7,153 nucleotides of DNA from CAYSLA01 sp964431685 (GCA_964431685.1 CAYSLA010000173.1:1-7153); one strand, 5' to 3'. Numbered from the stretch's first letter, positions 1 to 6,563 are shown. Numbers and translations are program-made. The notes: a model not told the origin generated them from the sequence alone.

Positions 1-138
1 AGTAGGAATGTTGCATACTAAAGTAGGTAGGCTGAGAGATCAGCTTGCGAATGGGGTGCCCAAATCTCATATGGGTAATCCCGGATGAAGACACCGGCGA
101 CTGGACTGACATTTCGTCTATCCGCTCTTGTCAATATG
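1..138. other. Left-edge leader, no assignable gene
   Basis: This stretch precedes the first promoter. A + strand frame is open from base 2 to a TGA at 86-88 (28 codons), so it could be the last residues of an upstream protein cut by the window edge. The peptide ends in KSHMGNPG and matches no family I recognise. An ATG at 85 is in frame with the downstream kinase, but it lacks a convincing ribosome binding site and would add 30 residues with no counterpart in the kinase family. I see no tRNA and no terminator hairpin here. Confidence 0.25.
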
Positions 139-147
139 TGGTATAAT
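139..147 (+). promoter_or_regulatory. Extended -10 promoter of the heptose kinase gene
   Basis: TGGTATAAT is a perfect extended -10 element (TG, one base, TATAAT). Transcription would begin near 153-155, giving a leader of about 20 bases that contains the GGAGG ribosome binding site at 161-165 and the TTG start at 175. There is no good -35 at 16-18 bases upstream. TTGTCA at 128-133 is too close to serve. Extended -10 promoters often work without a strong -35. The 12 bases at 138-149 recur exactly at 3172-3183, which supports a real promoter class in this genome. Confidence 0.6.
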
Positions 148-160
148 TCAGTTGTTGACT

Positions 161-165
161 GGAGG
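161..165 (+). promoter_or_regulatory. Shine-Dalgarno deciding a TTG start for the kinase
   Basis: GGAGG lies nine bases before the TTG at 175-177, which is ideal spacing. It is the only strong ribosome binding site near the kinase N-terminus. It places the start exactly where the family's conserved N-terminal strand (IITQTPLRISF) begins. Confidence 0.7.
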
Positions 166-174
166 CATGCTTCA

Positions 175-1152
175 TTGATTATCACCCAGACTCCACTGCG
201 GATTAGTTTTGCAGGCGGTGGGACTGATTTCGAAGGTTTCTATGAGACCGGCTACGGGTCGGTAGTTTCAACCGCCATAGATAAGTATATCTACGTTATC
301 GTCAAAGAGCGTTTTGACGACCTTATCTGCGTTGGCTACACCCGCACAGAATTGGTGCAGAGCGTTGATGAGATCAAACATGAACTGGTTCGTGAAGCCA
401 TGCGGATGGTCGGAATCAAGAGAGGTATTGAAATATCCACGATGGCTGACATTCCATCCGAAGGTTCGGGGCTGGGATCTTCCAGCACAGTCACAGTAGG
501 GCTCCTGAACGCATTGTATGCATATAAGGGCGAATCTGTCTCGGCCGAGACACTGGCTCAACTGGCCTGCAAAATCGAGATCGAAGTTCTGGGCAAGCCT
601 ATTGGCAAGCAGGATCAGTATATTGCGGCGTACGGAGGTCTTAGGCACTTCAGATTCTTTGGCAACGGTGGGGTTGAGACCACCAGTATATGCATAGACG
701 AAAGCGCAAAACATAAGCTTTTCGAGAACCTCCTGCTGTTCTATACGGGTTCTACCCGGAAGGCAGCAGACGTACTCGAAGAGCAGAAGAGCAATCTGGT
801 CGACACAATGGACATTCACGTACAGATGCGAAACCAGGCTGATGAACTTGCCAGGAGTCTGCGAAGTGGAATGGTGGAGGCCTTGGGAATGACCATTCGC
901 GACGGATGGGCACTCAAGAGGCGACTTGCCAGTGGTATATCCAATCCGGACATTGACGACTTGTGCGATGCGGCCATGTCCGCTGGTGCGCTCGGATGCA
1001 AGATAACCGGCGCCGGTGGCGGAGGTTTCTTCCTGGTCTGCACACACCCTGAGAAGCGCGATGCAGTGCGCTGCAAGCTTTCCAACTTCGTAGAGCTTCC
1101 CATTGCTTTCTCTCGGGACGGGTCCAAAGTGATATTCAACACAAGAAGATAG
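175..1152 (+). CDS. hddA: GHMP-family sugar kinase, D-glycero-D-manno-heptose 7-phosphate kinase type
   Basis: Likely phosphorylates the C1 hydroxyl of D-glycero-alpha-D-manno-heptose 7-phosphate with ATP, giving the 1,7-bisphosphate for GDP-heptose synthesis in the cytoplasm. From the TTG start the protein has 325 residues, close to the usual HddA length. All GHMP motifs are visible: the N-terminal PLRISFAGGGTDF (residues 7-19), the phosphate-binding loop PSEGSGLGSSST (94-105), GKQDQY (about 144-149) and the C-terminal KITGAGGGGFF (276-286). The TTG start is chosen because GGAGG at 161-165 and an extended -10 at 139-147 lie directly upstream; the longer form from ATG 85 would place the promoter inside the gene. 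A GmhA-type isomerase follows after 18 bases, so the two are probably cotranscribed, and that neighbour favours heptose over fucose or another sugar as substrate. The GHMP fold is certain; the exact sugar is inferred. Confidence 0.85.
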   Translation: MIITQTPLRISFAGGGTDFEGFYETGYGSVVSTAIDKYIYVIVKERFDDLICVGYTRTELVQSVDEIKHELVREAMRMVGIKRGIEISTMADIPSEGSGLGSSSTVTVGLLNALYAYKGESVSAETLAQLACKIEIEVLGKPIGKQDQYIAAYGGLRHFRFFGNGGVETTSICIDESAKHKLFENLLLFYTGSTRKAADVLEEQKSNLVDTMDIHVQMRNQADELARSLRSGMVEALGMTIRDGWALKRRLASGISNPDIDDLCDAAMSAGALGCKITGAGGGGFFLVCTHPEKRDAVRCKLSNFVELPIAFSRDGSKVIFNTRR

Positions 1153-1157
1153 AACAT

Positions 1158-1162
1158 AAGGG
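1158..1162 (+). promoter_or_regulatory. Shine-Dalgarno of the isomerase gene
   Basis: AAGGG lies eight bases before the ATG at 1171, within the 18-base gap after the kinase stop codon. No promoter is visible in that gap, so the isomerase is probably read from the same transcript as the kinase. Confidence 0.5.
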
Positions 1163-1170
1163 TAATTGGA

Positions 1171-1734
1171 ATGTCTTTCATTCATGAGTATCTTGAATCC
1201 CTCTGCAAAGCGGTCAAGAGTCTTCCCGAGGAGAAGATTCGTGATGCTGTGGACACTCTCAAAGCTGCTCACATCAGCGGACACCAAGTGTTCCTCTTGG
1301 GAAATGGCGGAAGCGCAATGACCGCGGCCCACATCGCATGCGATCTCCAAAAGGGCGTAAAGCAGATGACTGGAAAGCGTTTTGCGGTGCTATCGATTGC
1401 CGATAACGTGGCAATCTTGACAGCCTGGGCTAATGATACGGACTATGAGAACACATTCTCCGAACAATTGGATAGTTTGGTGCGTCCTGGTGACATTGTC
1501 ATAGCGATAAGCGGCAGCGGGAACTCACCCAACGTAATCAAAGCTGTGGAACGGGCCAACGAACTGGGTGCAATCACAATGGGTTGGTCTGGATTCGACG
1601 GTGGCAAACTCGCGGAGGTTGCTCAGAAGTCGATTGTGGTGGACAGCCACAATATGCAACGCGTCGAGGACCTGCACACGATCATTGGACACGTCGTATT
1701 TGCCACGTTTGTCAACGATCGAGCTGTGGGCTAA
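1171..1734 (+). CDS. gmhA: SIS-domain phosphoheptose isomerase (sedoheptulose 7-phosphate isomerase type)
   Basis: Expected to convert D-sedoheptulose 7-phosphate to D-glycero-D-manno-heptose 7-phosphate, the substrate of the preceding kinase. It has 187 residues, a normal GmhA length, and is a single SIS domain. The phosphate-binding loops LLGNGGSA (about 42-49) and SGSGNSPNVIKA (about 114-125) are intact, as is the C-terminal helix with H169 and H174. By my alignment with E. coli GmhA from memory, the metal and catalytic positions H61, E65, Q172 and H180 correspond to H54, D58, E166 and H174. Two are therefore conservative changes (Glu to Asp, Gln to Glu). My recollection is that a sizeable group of SIS proteins in polysaccharide loci carries this same pattern, so it need not mean loss of function. 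Coupling with hddA supports the heptose assignment, but another ketose phosphate cannot be excluded. Confidence 0.85.
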   Translation: MSFIHEYLESLCKAVKSLPEEKIRDAVDTLKAAHISGHQVFLLGNGGSAMTAAHIACDLQKGVKQMTGKRFAVLSIADNVAILTAWANDTDYENTFSEQLDSLVRPGDIVIAISGSGNSPNVIKAVERANELGAITMGWSGFDGGKLAEVAQKSIVVDSHNMQRVEDLHTIIGHVVFATFVNDRAVG

Positions 1735-1935
1735 CGGGAACTTTCAGACCGCTATTGGCGTACAAACTAGGTATGTTATTGTCTCAGAAAACACTGCTAT
1801 GTCCAACAGAGTTGATCTGGGAACAGCAGCGGGAAATGCGTTTACTACCGTTCGGTGTTGTGTAACGTGATTCCCGAACTTAGAACAGGCGCTTTGCTAA
1901 TAGGCTGTGTGATCTGGAGGTGGAGGAGACGGTTT
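1735..1935 (+). other. Intergenic leader before the export gene
   Basis: This is 201 bases between the isomerase stop and the chosen export-gene start. A frame from ATG 1799 encodes only 23 residues and has no ribosome binding site. A weak promoter-like pair, TTGTGT at 1858-1863 and TAGAAC at 1881-1886 with a 17-base spacer, is possible but poor. No stem-loop followed by a T run was found. It may serve as a leader or hold an unrecognised promoter. Confidence 0.3.
1922..1926 (+). promoter_or_regulatory. Shine-Dalgarno fixing the export-gene start
   Basis: GGAGG lies nine bases before ATG 1936, and a second GGAGG lies at 1916-1920. An earlier in-frame ATG at 1855 has no such site and would put 27 extra, arginine-containing residues ahead of the signal sequence. 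The 1936 start is therefore preferred. Confidence 0.7.
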
Positions 1936-3075
1936 ATGATTACTGCTGCAATCCTCAATAGGTGCTTTCCTCTCATATTCATCTTGCTCGTGATCGCGAC
2001 ATCTGCTGCGTGCGGCGATGGTTCCAGTCTGGCTGTTGGCGACGTTATACAAGTCATTGTCGATGGCGAGAAAGACATGAGCAAGCCCTATCAAATCAAT
2101 AAGGACGGTTGCATCAATCTGCCTCAAGTCGAGCCTGTGAAGCTAATCGGTCTGAATACATCCGAGGCTGAGGCTGAGATTACACGCGCGCTGAGCGCTG
2201 TCTTAGTCAACCCTCAGACGACTGTATCGTATTTGGAGCGCGCCAAACTGCTGGTGTTTGTGGTCGGACAGGTTTCCAGGCGCGGGGCTGTCGAAATTGG
2301 TGTTGGCGACAAAGTGATGCAGGCCCTGTCGCAGGCAGGTTACGATGACACGGCCGATTTGTCGCGGGTGAACATCCGCAGGGGAGACGAGGTCATCAGT
2401 CTGGACCTTACGAAATACCTTTCAGGTCAGGATCTCACTGTAAATGCTGAACTTAAGTCGAATGATACGGTGGTCGTTCCGCGGATGGACATGATTGGAC
2501 TGGTAATGGTACTTGGCCAAGTGGCCAAAGTCGGTTCGGTACCTCTTAAGCAAGGCATGACTTTCAGAGAGGTTATGGGGTTGATCGGCGGGACGACTGT
2601 CGAGGCGGATACGGACAAGATAACCATAAAGAGGAATGGCTCAACGGAGCCTATGCCGGTCAAGTACAAACAGGCAATGGACGGCGACCCGACGGCGGAC
2701 GTTGAACTTCAACCCGGCGATACTGTTTATGTGCCGCAGATCGAGACGGCGTTCTTCACTGTAATGGGAGGCGTTAACCGTCCCGGTCAGTATCCGCTGA
2801 AAGGAAGGCTGACCTTGAGCGAGGCCATCGGTCTTGCCGGGGGGGCCGTTCCTAACGTTGGTGATCTGCGCAAAGTGCAGCTTATGCGGTCAGGCACAGG
2901 AGATGCAAAGGCTTCCAGCACCGAGACAATTGACCTGGCTAATGTGATAAAGACAGCATCCGAAGAGACCCTTGTGAAGCGCGGCGATGTAATAGTTGTA
3001 GCCCAGCGCAAGGAGAAACCGAGCATTCTGCAGGTGCTGCAGATGATAGTGCCCTTCGGGTGGATGTTCCGGTAA
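1936..3075 (+). CDS. Wza/OPX-family polysaccharide export protein with SLBB domains
   Basis: Probable outer-membrane or periplasmic export channel subunit for the polysaccharide. From ATG 1936 it has 379 residues, similar to Wza. It starts with a signal sequence: a hydrophobic stretch (about 11-21, FPLIFILLVIA) followed by SAAC with Cys26. The cysteine could be a lipidation site, but Ser at -3 is a poor lipobox residue, so ordinary signal peptidase cleavage near the same place is an alternative. A Poly_export domain follows (about 32-103; AVGDVIQV, then KDGCINLP), then three SLBB-like repeats (about 106-182, 189-268 and 273-357), each opening with a motif like VVGQVSRRG, VLGQVAKVG or VMGGVNRPG. 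The C-terminus is a hydrophobic, aromatic segment (about 364-379), the place where Wza carries its membrane-spanning helix. It lies directly upstream of the wzc-like gene, its usual partner. An OPX protein implies an outer membrane. Confidence 0.9.
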   Translation: MITAAILNRCFPLIFILLVIATSAACGDGSSLAVGDVIQVIVDGEKDMSKPYQINKDGCINLPQVEPVKLIGLNTSEAEAEITRALSAVLVNPQTTVSYLERAKLLVFVVGQVSRRGAVEIGVGDKVMQALSQAGYDDTADLSRVNIRRGDEVISLDLTKYLSGQDLTVNAELKSNDTVVVPRMDMIGLVMVLGQVAKVGSVPLKQGMTFREVMGLIGGTTVEADTDKITIKRNGSTEPMPVKYKQAMDGDPTADVELQPGDTVYVPQIETAFFTVMGGVNRPGQYPLKGRLTLSEAIGLAGGAVPNVGDLRKVQLMRSGTGDAKASSTETIDLANVIKTASEETLVKRGDVIVVAQRKEKPSILQVLQMIVPFGWMFR

Positions 3076-3152
3076 GCGTGCATTGCAGTGTCACAGTTCC
3101 ACTACGTTGTCGCTTTTGATCAAGTAAGGCAGATTGTTCGGGTATCTAATAT

Positions 3153-3165
3153 TGGAGAAACTCCA
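3153..3165. repeat. Short inverted repeat in the promoter spacer
   Basis: TGGAG and CTCCA form a perfect five-base inverted repeat around AAA. It ends eight bases before the extended -10 at 3173 and overlaps the place a -35 would occupy (TTGGAG at 3152-3157). It could be a small operator or chance; the stem is too short and lacks a T run, so it is not a terminator. Confidence 0.3.
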
Positions 3166-3172
3166 TCCAGCG

Positions 3173-3181
3173 TGGTATAAT
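3173..3181 (+). promoter_or_regulatory. Extended -10 promoter of the wzc-like gene
   Basis: TGGTATAAT is a perfect extended -10 element within a 12-base segment (3172-3183) identical to the one before the kinase gene. A weak -35 (TTGGAG, 3152-3157) sits 18 bases upstream of TATAAT. Transcription would start near 3187-3189, leaving a leader of about 30 bases with GAAAGG at 3204-3209 before ATG 3219. It allows wzc, and possibly wzm-wzt, to be expressed independently of the upstream genes. Confidence 0.6.
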
Positions 3182-3218
3182 TCCTTAAGCGCGTCATTGG
3201 CGTGAAAGGCCTTGGTAA

Positions 3219-5579
3219 ATGAATTTCTGGCATCTGGTTAGAGTAATAAGAGCCAAATGGTTGCTGATCGCAGGAGTAGTCGTTGTTACGCTGCTCGTCG
3301 TAGCTATTGCTGCGCCTAAACCTAAAATGCTGTATACCGCGAGCGCCACGATGTCGCCTACGCCTCAGGTCATGATGGGAGGACTGTCCACAACTGTCGG
3401 CAAAGACGGCCAGTCTCAGTACGTGGCACGTGACCGCAACGTAATACTCAGCAACCTGATTGTCCTTGCCAAGGGCGGCGAGGTGTATCAGCGTGCGCTC
3501 GATTTCCTTGCTCTGCCAGTGGATCAGCAGAAAACACTGGCCGTGGAACTTTTTGGCAGAGATTTGCCCAGGTACAAGCAGATAACGAGAGTTCAGCCCA
3601 CTCCAGGCGAAATGATCACTTTTGCCAAGTGGGATGAAGTGCTTGAGGTTTCACCGATAGTGAACGCGAGCATCGGTGAAAAGGGCACAACCACAGATAT
3701 CATCCGGATATCGATCAGAATGCCAAATGGCGATGATACCATTTATCTTGCAAACGCGGTTGCATATGCGTTCACGCAGATATACCAGGAAAAGAGCCAG
3801 GAAGAATCCCGCAAGTACGCTGGCTTTCTGGGCACGAATGAGACTGACGCCAGAGCCAGACTTCAAAGTCTGCAAAAGCAGATTGCAGACTATAAAGCAA
3901 GCCACAACGTGGTTTCCGTTGATTCCGAGACCCAGGACGCTGTCGCGTCTCTGGCAGGTCTGCAATCCCAGTATGATTCTGCTCGGTCCGCCGTGAGCGA
4001 GGCTGAGGCCGCGGTGAGAGATATTGATATGCAACTCGCCACCCAGCCGCTTGTCACGAAGCAGAAACTGCCTGCGGACATGAACCCAAATGTTGAAAAA
4101 CTCAAGGATGAACTCTCCCAGGCTGAGGCGGAACTCCGGATGCTCGCCCAGCGATACAAGCCAGCCCACGAGACGTACAAACTCGCTCAGACGCGAATTG
4201 AAGTCCTCAAGCAGAGGATAGCTCGGGAGGGGGCGTCCTACGCTCCGCCGGTGCTCAACGAGGTCCATCAGAACCTGGTCAAGATGCGCTCGCAATATCA
4301 GTTTAATCTTGCCACGGCAAGAGCGAAGCTGGCTGCGGTGTCTGGAAGCCTGGCAGAAGCAAAAGGCAGAGCTAGCGGTCTTGCCAAGTCCGAGCCAGTG
4401 CTTGCAGAGCTCATGCGCGATTATGCAATGGCTGAGGAGAACTACAGAAGGTTCTCCACGAAGAAGTCCGAAGCGATTATTGGGGAGAAAGAGTTCGCCA
4501 AGACGGGTTCCATTGTTCCGTACGGACTGGCCGCAGAGGCCCAGGGACCAATCGCAGAAGGCGTTAGCAGACGGGTCTTGCTTGTCTACGGGTTCTTCCT
4601 GTCGCTGATTCTGGGGATAGCATTCTCGGTCTGGCTGGATTCCATAGACAACCGGATGCGCAACGCTGCCGACGTAGAGGAACTGATGGGACTTCCTGTG
4701 ATTGGGCTAACACCGCGTCTGACTGGCACCAACACTGCTCTGCCGAAGCTGACCCATATATACCCGCTGTCTGCGATGGCGGAGTCCTACAAGATACTCC
4801 GGACCAATCTCCTTTTTGAACTGCGGGACAACCCATTCAGGACTCTGATGGTCGCGACGGGCCGACCTGGCCAGGGTGCGACAACCACTATATGCAACCT
4901 TGCTATTGCGCTGGCGCAGAGTGGTAAACGCATCATTCTTATTGACGCCGATATGCGGCGTCCCAGTCTGCACAAGTTCTTCGGAGTCCCCAATGACAAT
5001 GGACTCAGCACATTGCTCCAGGGCACGGCCCTTGTCGCCGATGCTTTTCAGAAGACAGACATTAAGAACCTGCTGGTATTGCCTGCGGGCCCTCAGCCAC
5101 TGAACCCGTCGGAGCTCCTTGGTTCCGAGAGGATGCGCGAAATAGTAGCCAAACTCCAGGATCACTGCGATCTGGTTTTGTTCGATTCGCCCAGTGCCAT
5201 TGTGTTCAGTGACGGCCCGATGTTGGCAAGCTGGATCGACGCTGTGGTTATGGTGGTCTCGGCCAATCAAGTACCCAGGGGAACTGAGGTCAAATGCCGG
5301 GAATTGCTCAAGAAGGCCCACGCAAACATCATTGGAGTCGTTGTCAACAATATGGCGCCGGAGAATGTAGATAGCTGTTTCTACTATTCGCACTACTATT
5401 CGGACTCAGTGCCAAAAGCCGGACACGTCGAAGCGCTCGACACAGGCCACGATGAAGAAGATGACGTGGAGAAGCCGCAGCCAAAGACCGGGCGTGGTGC
5501 GGTGCTGGCGCCAGTTCAAGCGGAATCCTTCCCAGCAGCGACTGGAAATAATGAGGAGGACAATCCCTTCCCGGACTGA
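3219..5579 (+). CDS. Wzc-type chain-length regulator with degenerate BY-kinase domain
   Basis: Inner-membrane polysaccharide co-polymerase that would govern chain length and export together with the OPX protein. The 786 residues show membrane helix 1 (about 14-32), a Wzz-type periplasmic domain with long coiled coils (about 205-340 and 353-425), membrane helix 2 (453-473), the usual link to the kinase domain (NAADVEELMGLPVIG), then a BY-kinase-like ATPase domain. Walker A' (ILIDADMRRP, D576 and D578) and the Walker B region (LVLFDSP, D656) are present. In the Walker A loop GRPGQGATTT (548-557), however, the lysine position is Ala554. A small tyrosine cluster, YYSHYY, occupies 722-727, followed by an acidic, proline-containing tail of about 59 residues. 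GAAAGG lies nine bases before ATG 3219. Family membership is clear; kinase activity is doubtful because of the missing lysine. The large domain structure and intact frame argue against a pseudogene. Confidence 0.9.
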   Translation: MNFWHLVRVIRAKWLLIAGVVVVTLLVVAIAAPKPKMLYTASATMSPTPQVMMGGLSTTVGKDGQSQYVARDRNVILSNLIVLAKGGEVYQRALDFLALPVDQQKTLAVELFGRDLPRYKQITRVQPTPGEMITFAKWDEVLEVSPIVNASIGEKGTTTDIIRISIRMPNGDDTIYLANAVAYAFTQIYQEKSQEESRKYAGFLGTNETDARARLQSLQKQIADYKASHNVVSVDSETQDAVASLAGLQSQYDSARSAVSEAEAAVRDIDMQLATQPLVTKQKLPADMNPNVEKLKDELSQAEAELRMLAQRYKPAHETYKLAQTRIEVLKQRIAREGASYAPPVLNEVHQNLVKMRSQYQFNLATARAKLAAVSGSLAEAKGRASGLAKSEPVLAELMRDYAMAEENYRRFSTKKSEAIIGEKEFAKTGSIVPYGLAAEAQGPIAEGVSRRVLLVYGFFLSLILGIAFSVWLDSIDNRMRNAADVEELMGLPVIGLTPRLTGTNTALPKLTHIYPLSAMAESYKILRTNLLFELRDNPFRTLMVATGRPGQGATTTICNLAIALAQSGKRIILIDADMRRPSLHKFFGVPNDNGLSTLLQGTALVADAFQKTDIKNLLVLPAGPQPLNPSELLGSERMREIVAKLQDHCDLVLFDSPSAIVFSDGPMLASWIDAVVMVVSANQVPRGTEVKCRELLKKAHANIIGVVVNNMAPENVDSCFYYSHYYSDSVPKAGHVEALDTGHDEEDDVEKPQPKTGRGAVLAPVQAESFPAATGNNEEDNPFPD

Positions 5580-5703
5580 GAAGGAAGTGTTCAGAATGCG
5601 GGAGAAAGGAGTCAGACCAGCCGTCACATCCGTCATATCGGTCTGATCCGCCCTGTTGCCTTCCCCATTCTGAATTCTGATTTCTGACTCTTGAATACTA
5701 ACT
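5580..5703. repeat. Intergenic repeat with nested stem-loops and 7-base tandem units
   Basis: The gap between the wzc-like gene and wzm is mostly repeat structure. An outer stem pairs 5590-5598 (TTCAGAATG) perfectly with 5666-5674, and continues past one mismatch for five more pairs including one G-T. An inner stem pairs 5612-5618 (TCAGACC) with 5640-5646 across a 21-base loop. Starting at 5667, three near-identical 7-base units follow (ATTCTGA, ATTCTGA, TTTCTGA), trailing into a degenerate fourth. It resembles dispersed intergenic repeats seen in several non-model bacterial phyla (recollection, not searched). No T run follows the stems, so a classical terminator is unlikely. Confidence 0.55.
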
Positions 5704-6558
5704 ATGGAACAACTAACCGCTGAACAACCGATAATCCCGCAGGTCGCAACCCAGGACGACTGGCCGGAAGAACGCAACCCAGGCGCGCTGCGGATTCTCT
5801 GGCGGCACCGCGAACTGGTGTATAGCCTGACGCTGCGTGACATCCGTTCTCGTTACAAACAGTCTGTGCTCGGTATAGCCTGGGCGCTGCTGCAGCCGCT
5901 GGCGATGACTGCCGTCTTCACCGTGGTGATGTCGATGATAGTCAGAGTGCCCACCGGCGGCATTCCATACCCCCTATTTGCTTATATAGCGATGCTGCCG
6001 TGGACGTTCTTCGCCGGCGGACTGACCAGTGGCACGGAGTGCCTGGTTGGCAACTTCAACCTGATAACCAAGATATACTTTCCTCGTGAGGTATTCCCGA
6101 TTTCGGCGATTATAGGAAAGACCATCGATCTTGGCCTGGGGCTGTTGGTGATGGTGCCTCTCTTTATTGTTTATCACGTGCAAGTTACACCCATGATACT
6201 GCTGGTGATACCCGTGCTGATGATTCAGATCATCTTCGTCCTGGGCATTACGTTCATATTCTCCAGCGCTAACCTGTTCTATCGCGACATCCGACACGTG
6301 ATGCCGCTTCTAACGCAAGTCTGGATGTATCTCACGCCGATCGTCTACGGACTGGATATGGTGCCCAAAAAGTATTTGGCCATCTACATGATTAACCCCA
6401 TGGTGTCGATAATGGATACGTACAGGCGAGTGGGCCTGCAGGGCGAGGCGCCAATGTGGAACTACCTCGGCTATTCCGCCGTATTATCTATTGCTGTCTT
6501 GGTGTTTGGATACTGGATGTTTAAGAAACTTGAGCCGAAGTTCGCGGAGACGATCTAG
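5704..6558 (+). CDS. wzm: ABC-2 type polysaccharide/polyol-phosphate export permease (Wzm/TagG type)
   Basis: Membrane subunit of an ABC exporter that flips lipid-linked polysaccharide across the inner membrane, working with the ATPase encoded next. It has 284 residues, typical for the family. The cytoplasmic N-terminus leads into the conserved block LRDIRSRYKQSVLGIAWALL (about 44-63). Hydrophobic segments lie at about 56-80, 88-108, 131-157, 162-188, 199-217 and 255-273, which fits six membrane spans. LITKIYFPREVFP (about 120-132) and NLFYRDIRHV (about 190-199) are family signatures. No Shine-Dalgarno is visible before ATG 5704; the bases there belong to a tandem repeat. No better in-frame start exists before the conserved block. 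Translation may be SD-independent. Specificity for a particular glycan cannot be read from the sequence. Confidence 0.92.
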   Translation: MEQLTAEQPIIPQVATQDDWPEERNPGALRILWRHRELVYSLTLRDIRSRYKQSVLGIAWALLQPLAMTAVFTVVMSMIVRVPTGGIPYPLFAYIAMLPWTFFAGGLTSGTECLVGNFNLITKIYFPREVFPISAIIGKTIDLGLGLLVMVPLFIVYHVQVTPMILLVIPVLMIQIIFVLGITFIFSSANLFYRDIRHVMPLLTQVWMYLTPIVYGLDMVPKKYLAIYMINPMVSIMDTYRRVGLQGEAPMWNYLGYSAVLSIAVLVFGYWMFKKLEPKFAETI

Positions 6559-6563
6559 TCACT

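Noticed and set aside
128..147. TTGTCA as the -35 partner of TATAAT at 142
   Set aside because: The spacer is only eight bases, too short for a -35/-10 pair.
268..1350. Long open frame (360 codons) on the minus strand across the kinase and isomerase genes
   Set aside because: It overlaps two well-supported + strand genes with full family motifs, spans their junction, and its translation resembles no protein family. It is an antisense shadow.
1799..1870. Possible small peptide gene of 23 residues in the gap after the isomerase
   Set aside because: No ribosome binding site and no recognisable content; a chance frame of this length is expected.
1858..1886. Promoter-like pair TTGTGT and TAGAAC with 17-base spacing before the export gene
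   Set aside because: Only three and four of six consensus matches; much weaker than the two extended -10 sites, so not called as a promoter.
4707..5393. Minus-strand open frame of 228 codons inside the Wzc-like gene
   Set aside because: It lies opposite the conserved kinase-like domain and has no recognisable motif.
5590..5687. CRISPR-like array in the wzc-wzm gap
   Set aside because: The repeat units are only seven bases and directly tandem, with no spacers and no cas genes nearby.
5406..5843. Minus-strand open frame of 145 codons over the wzc-wzm gap
   Set aside because: It covers the end of one real gene and the start of another, and its middle is translated from the tandem repeat. Such peptides are typical of repeat DNA.
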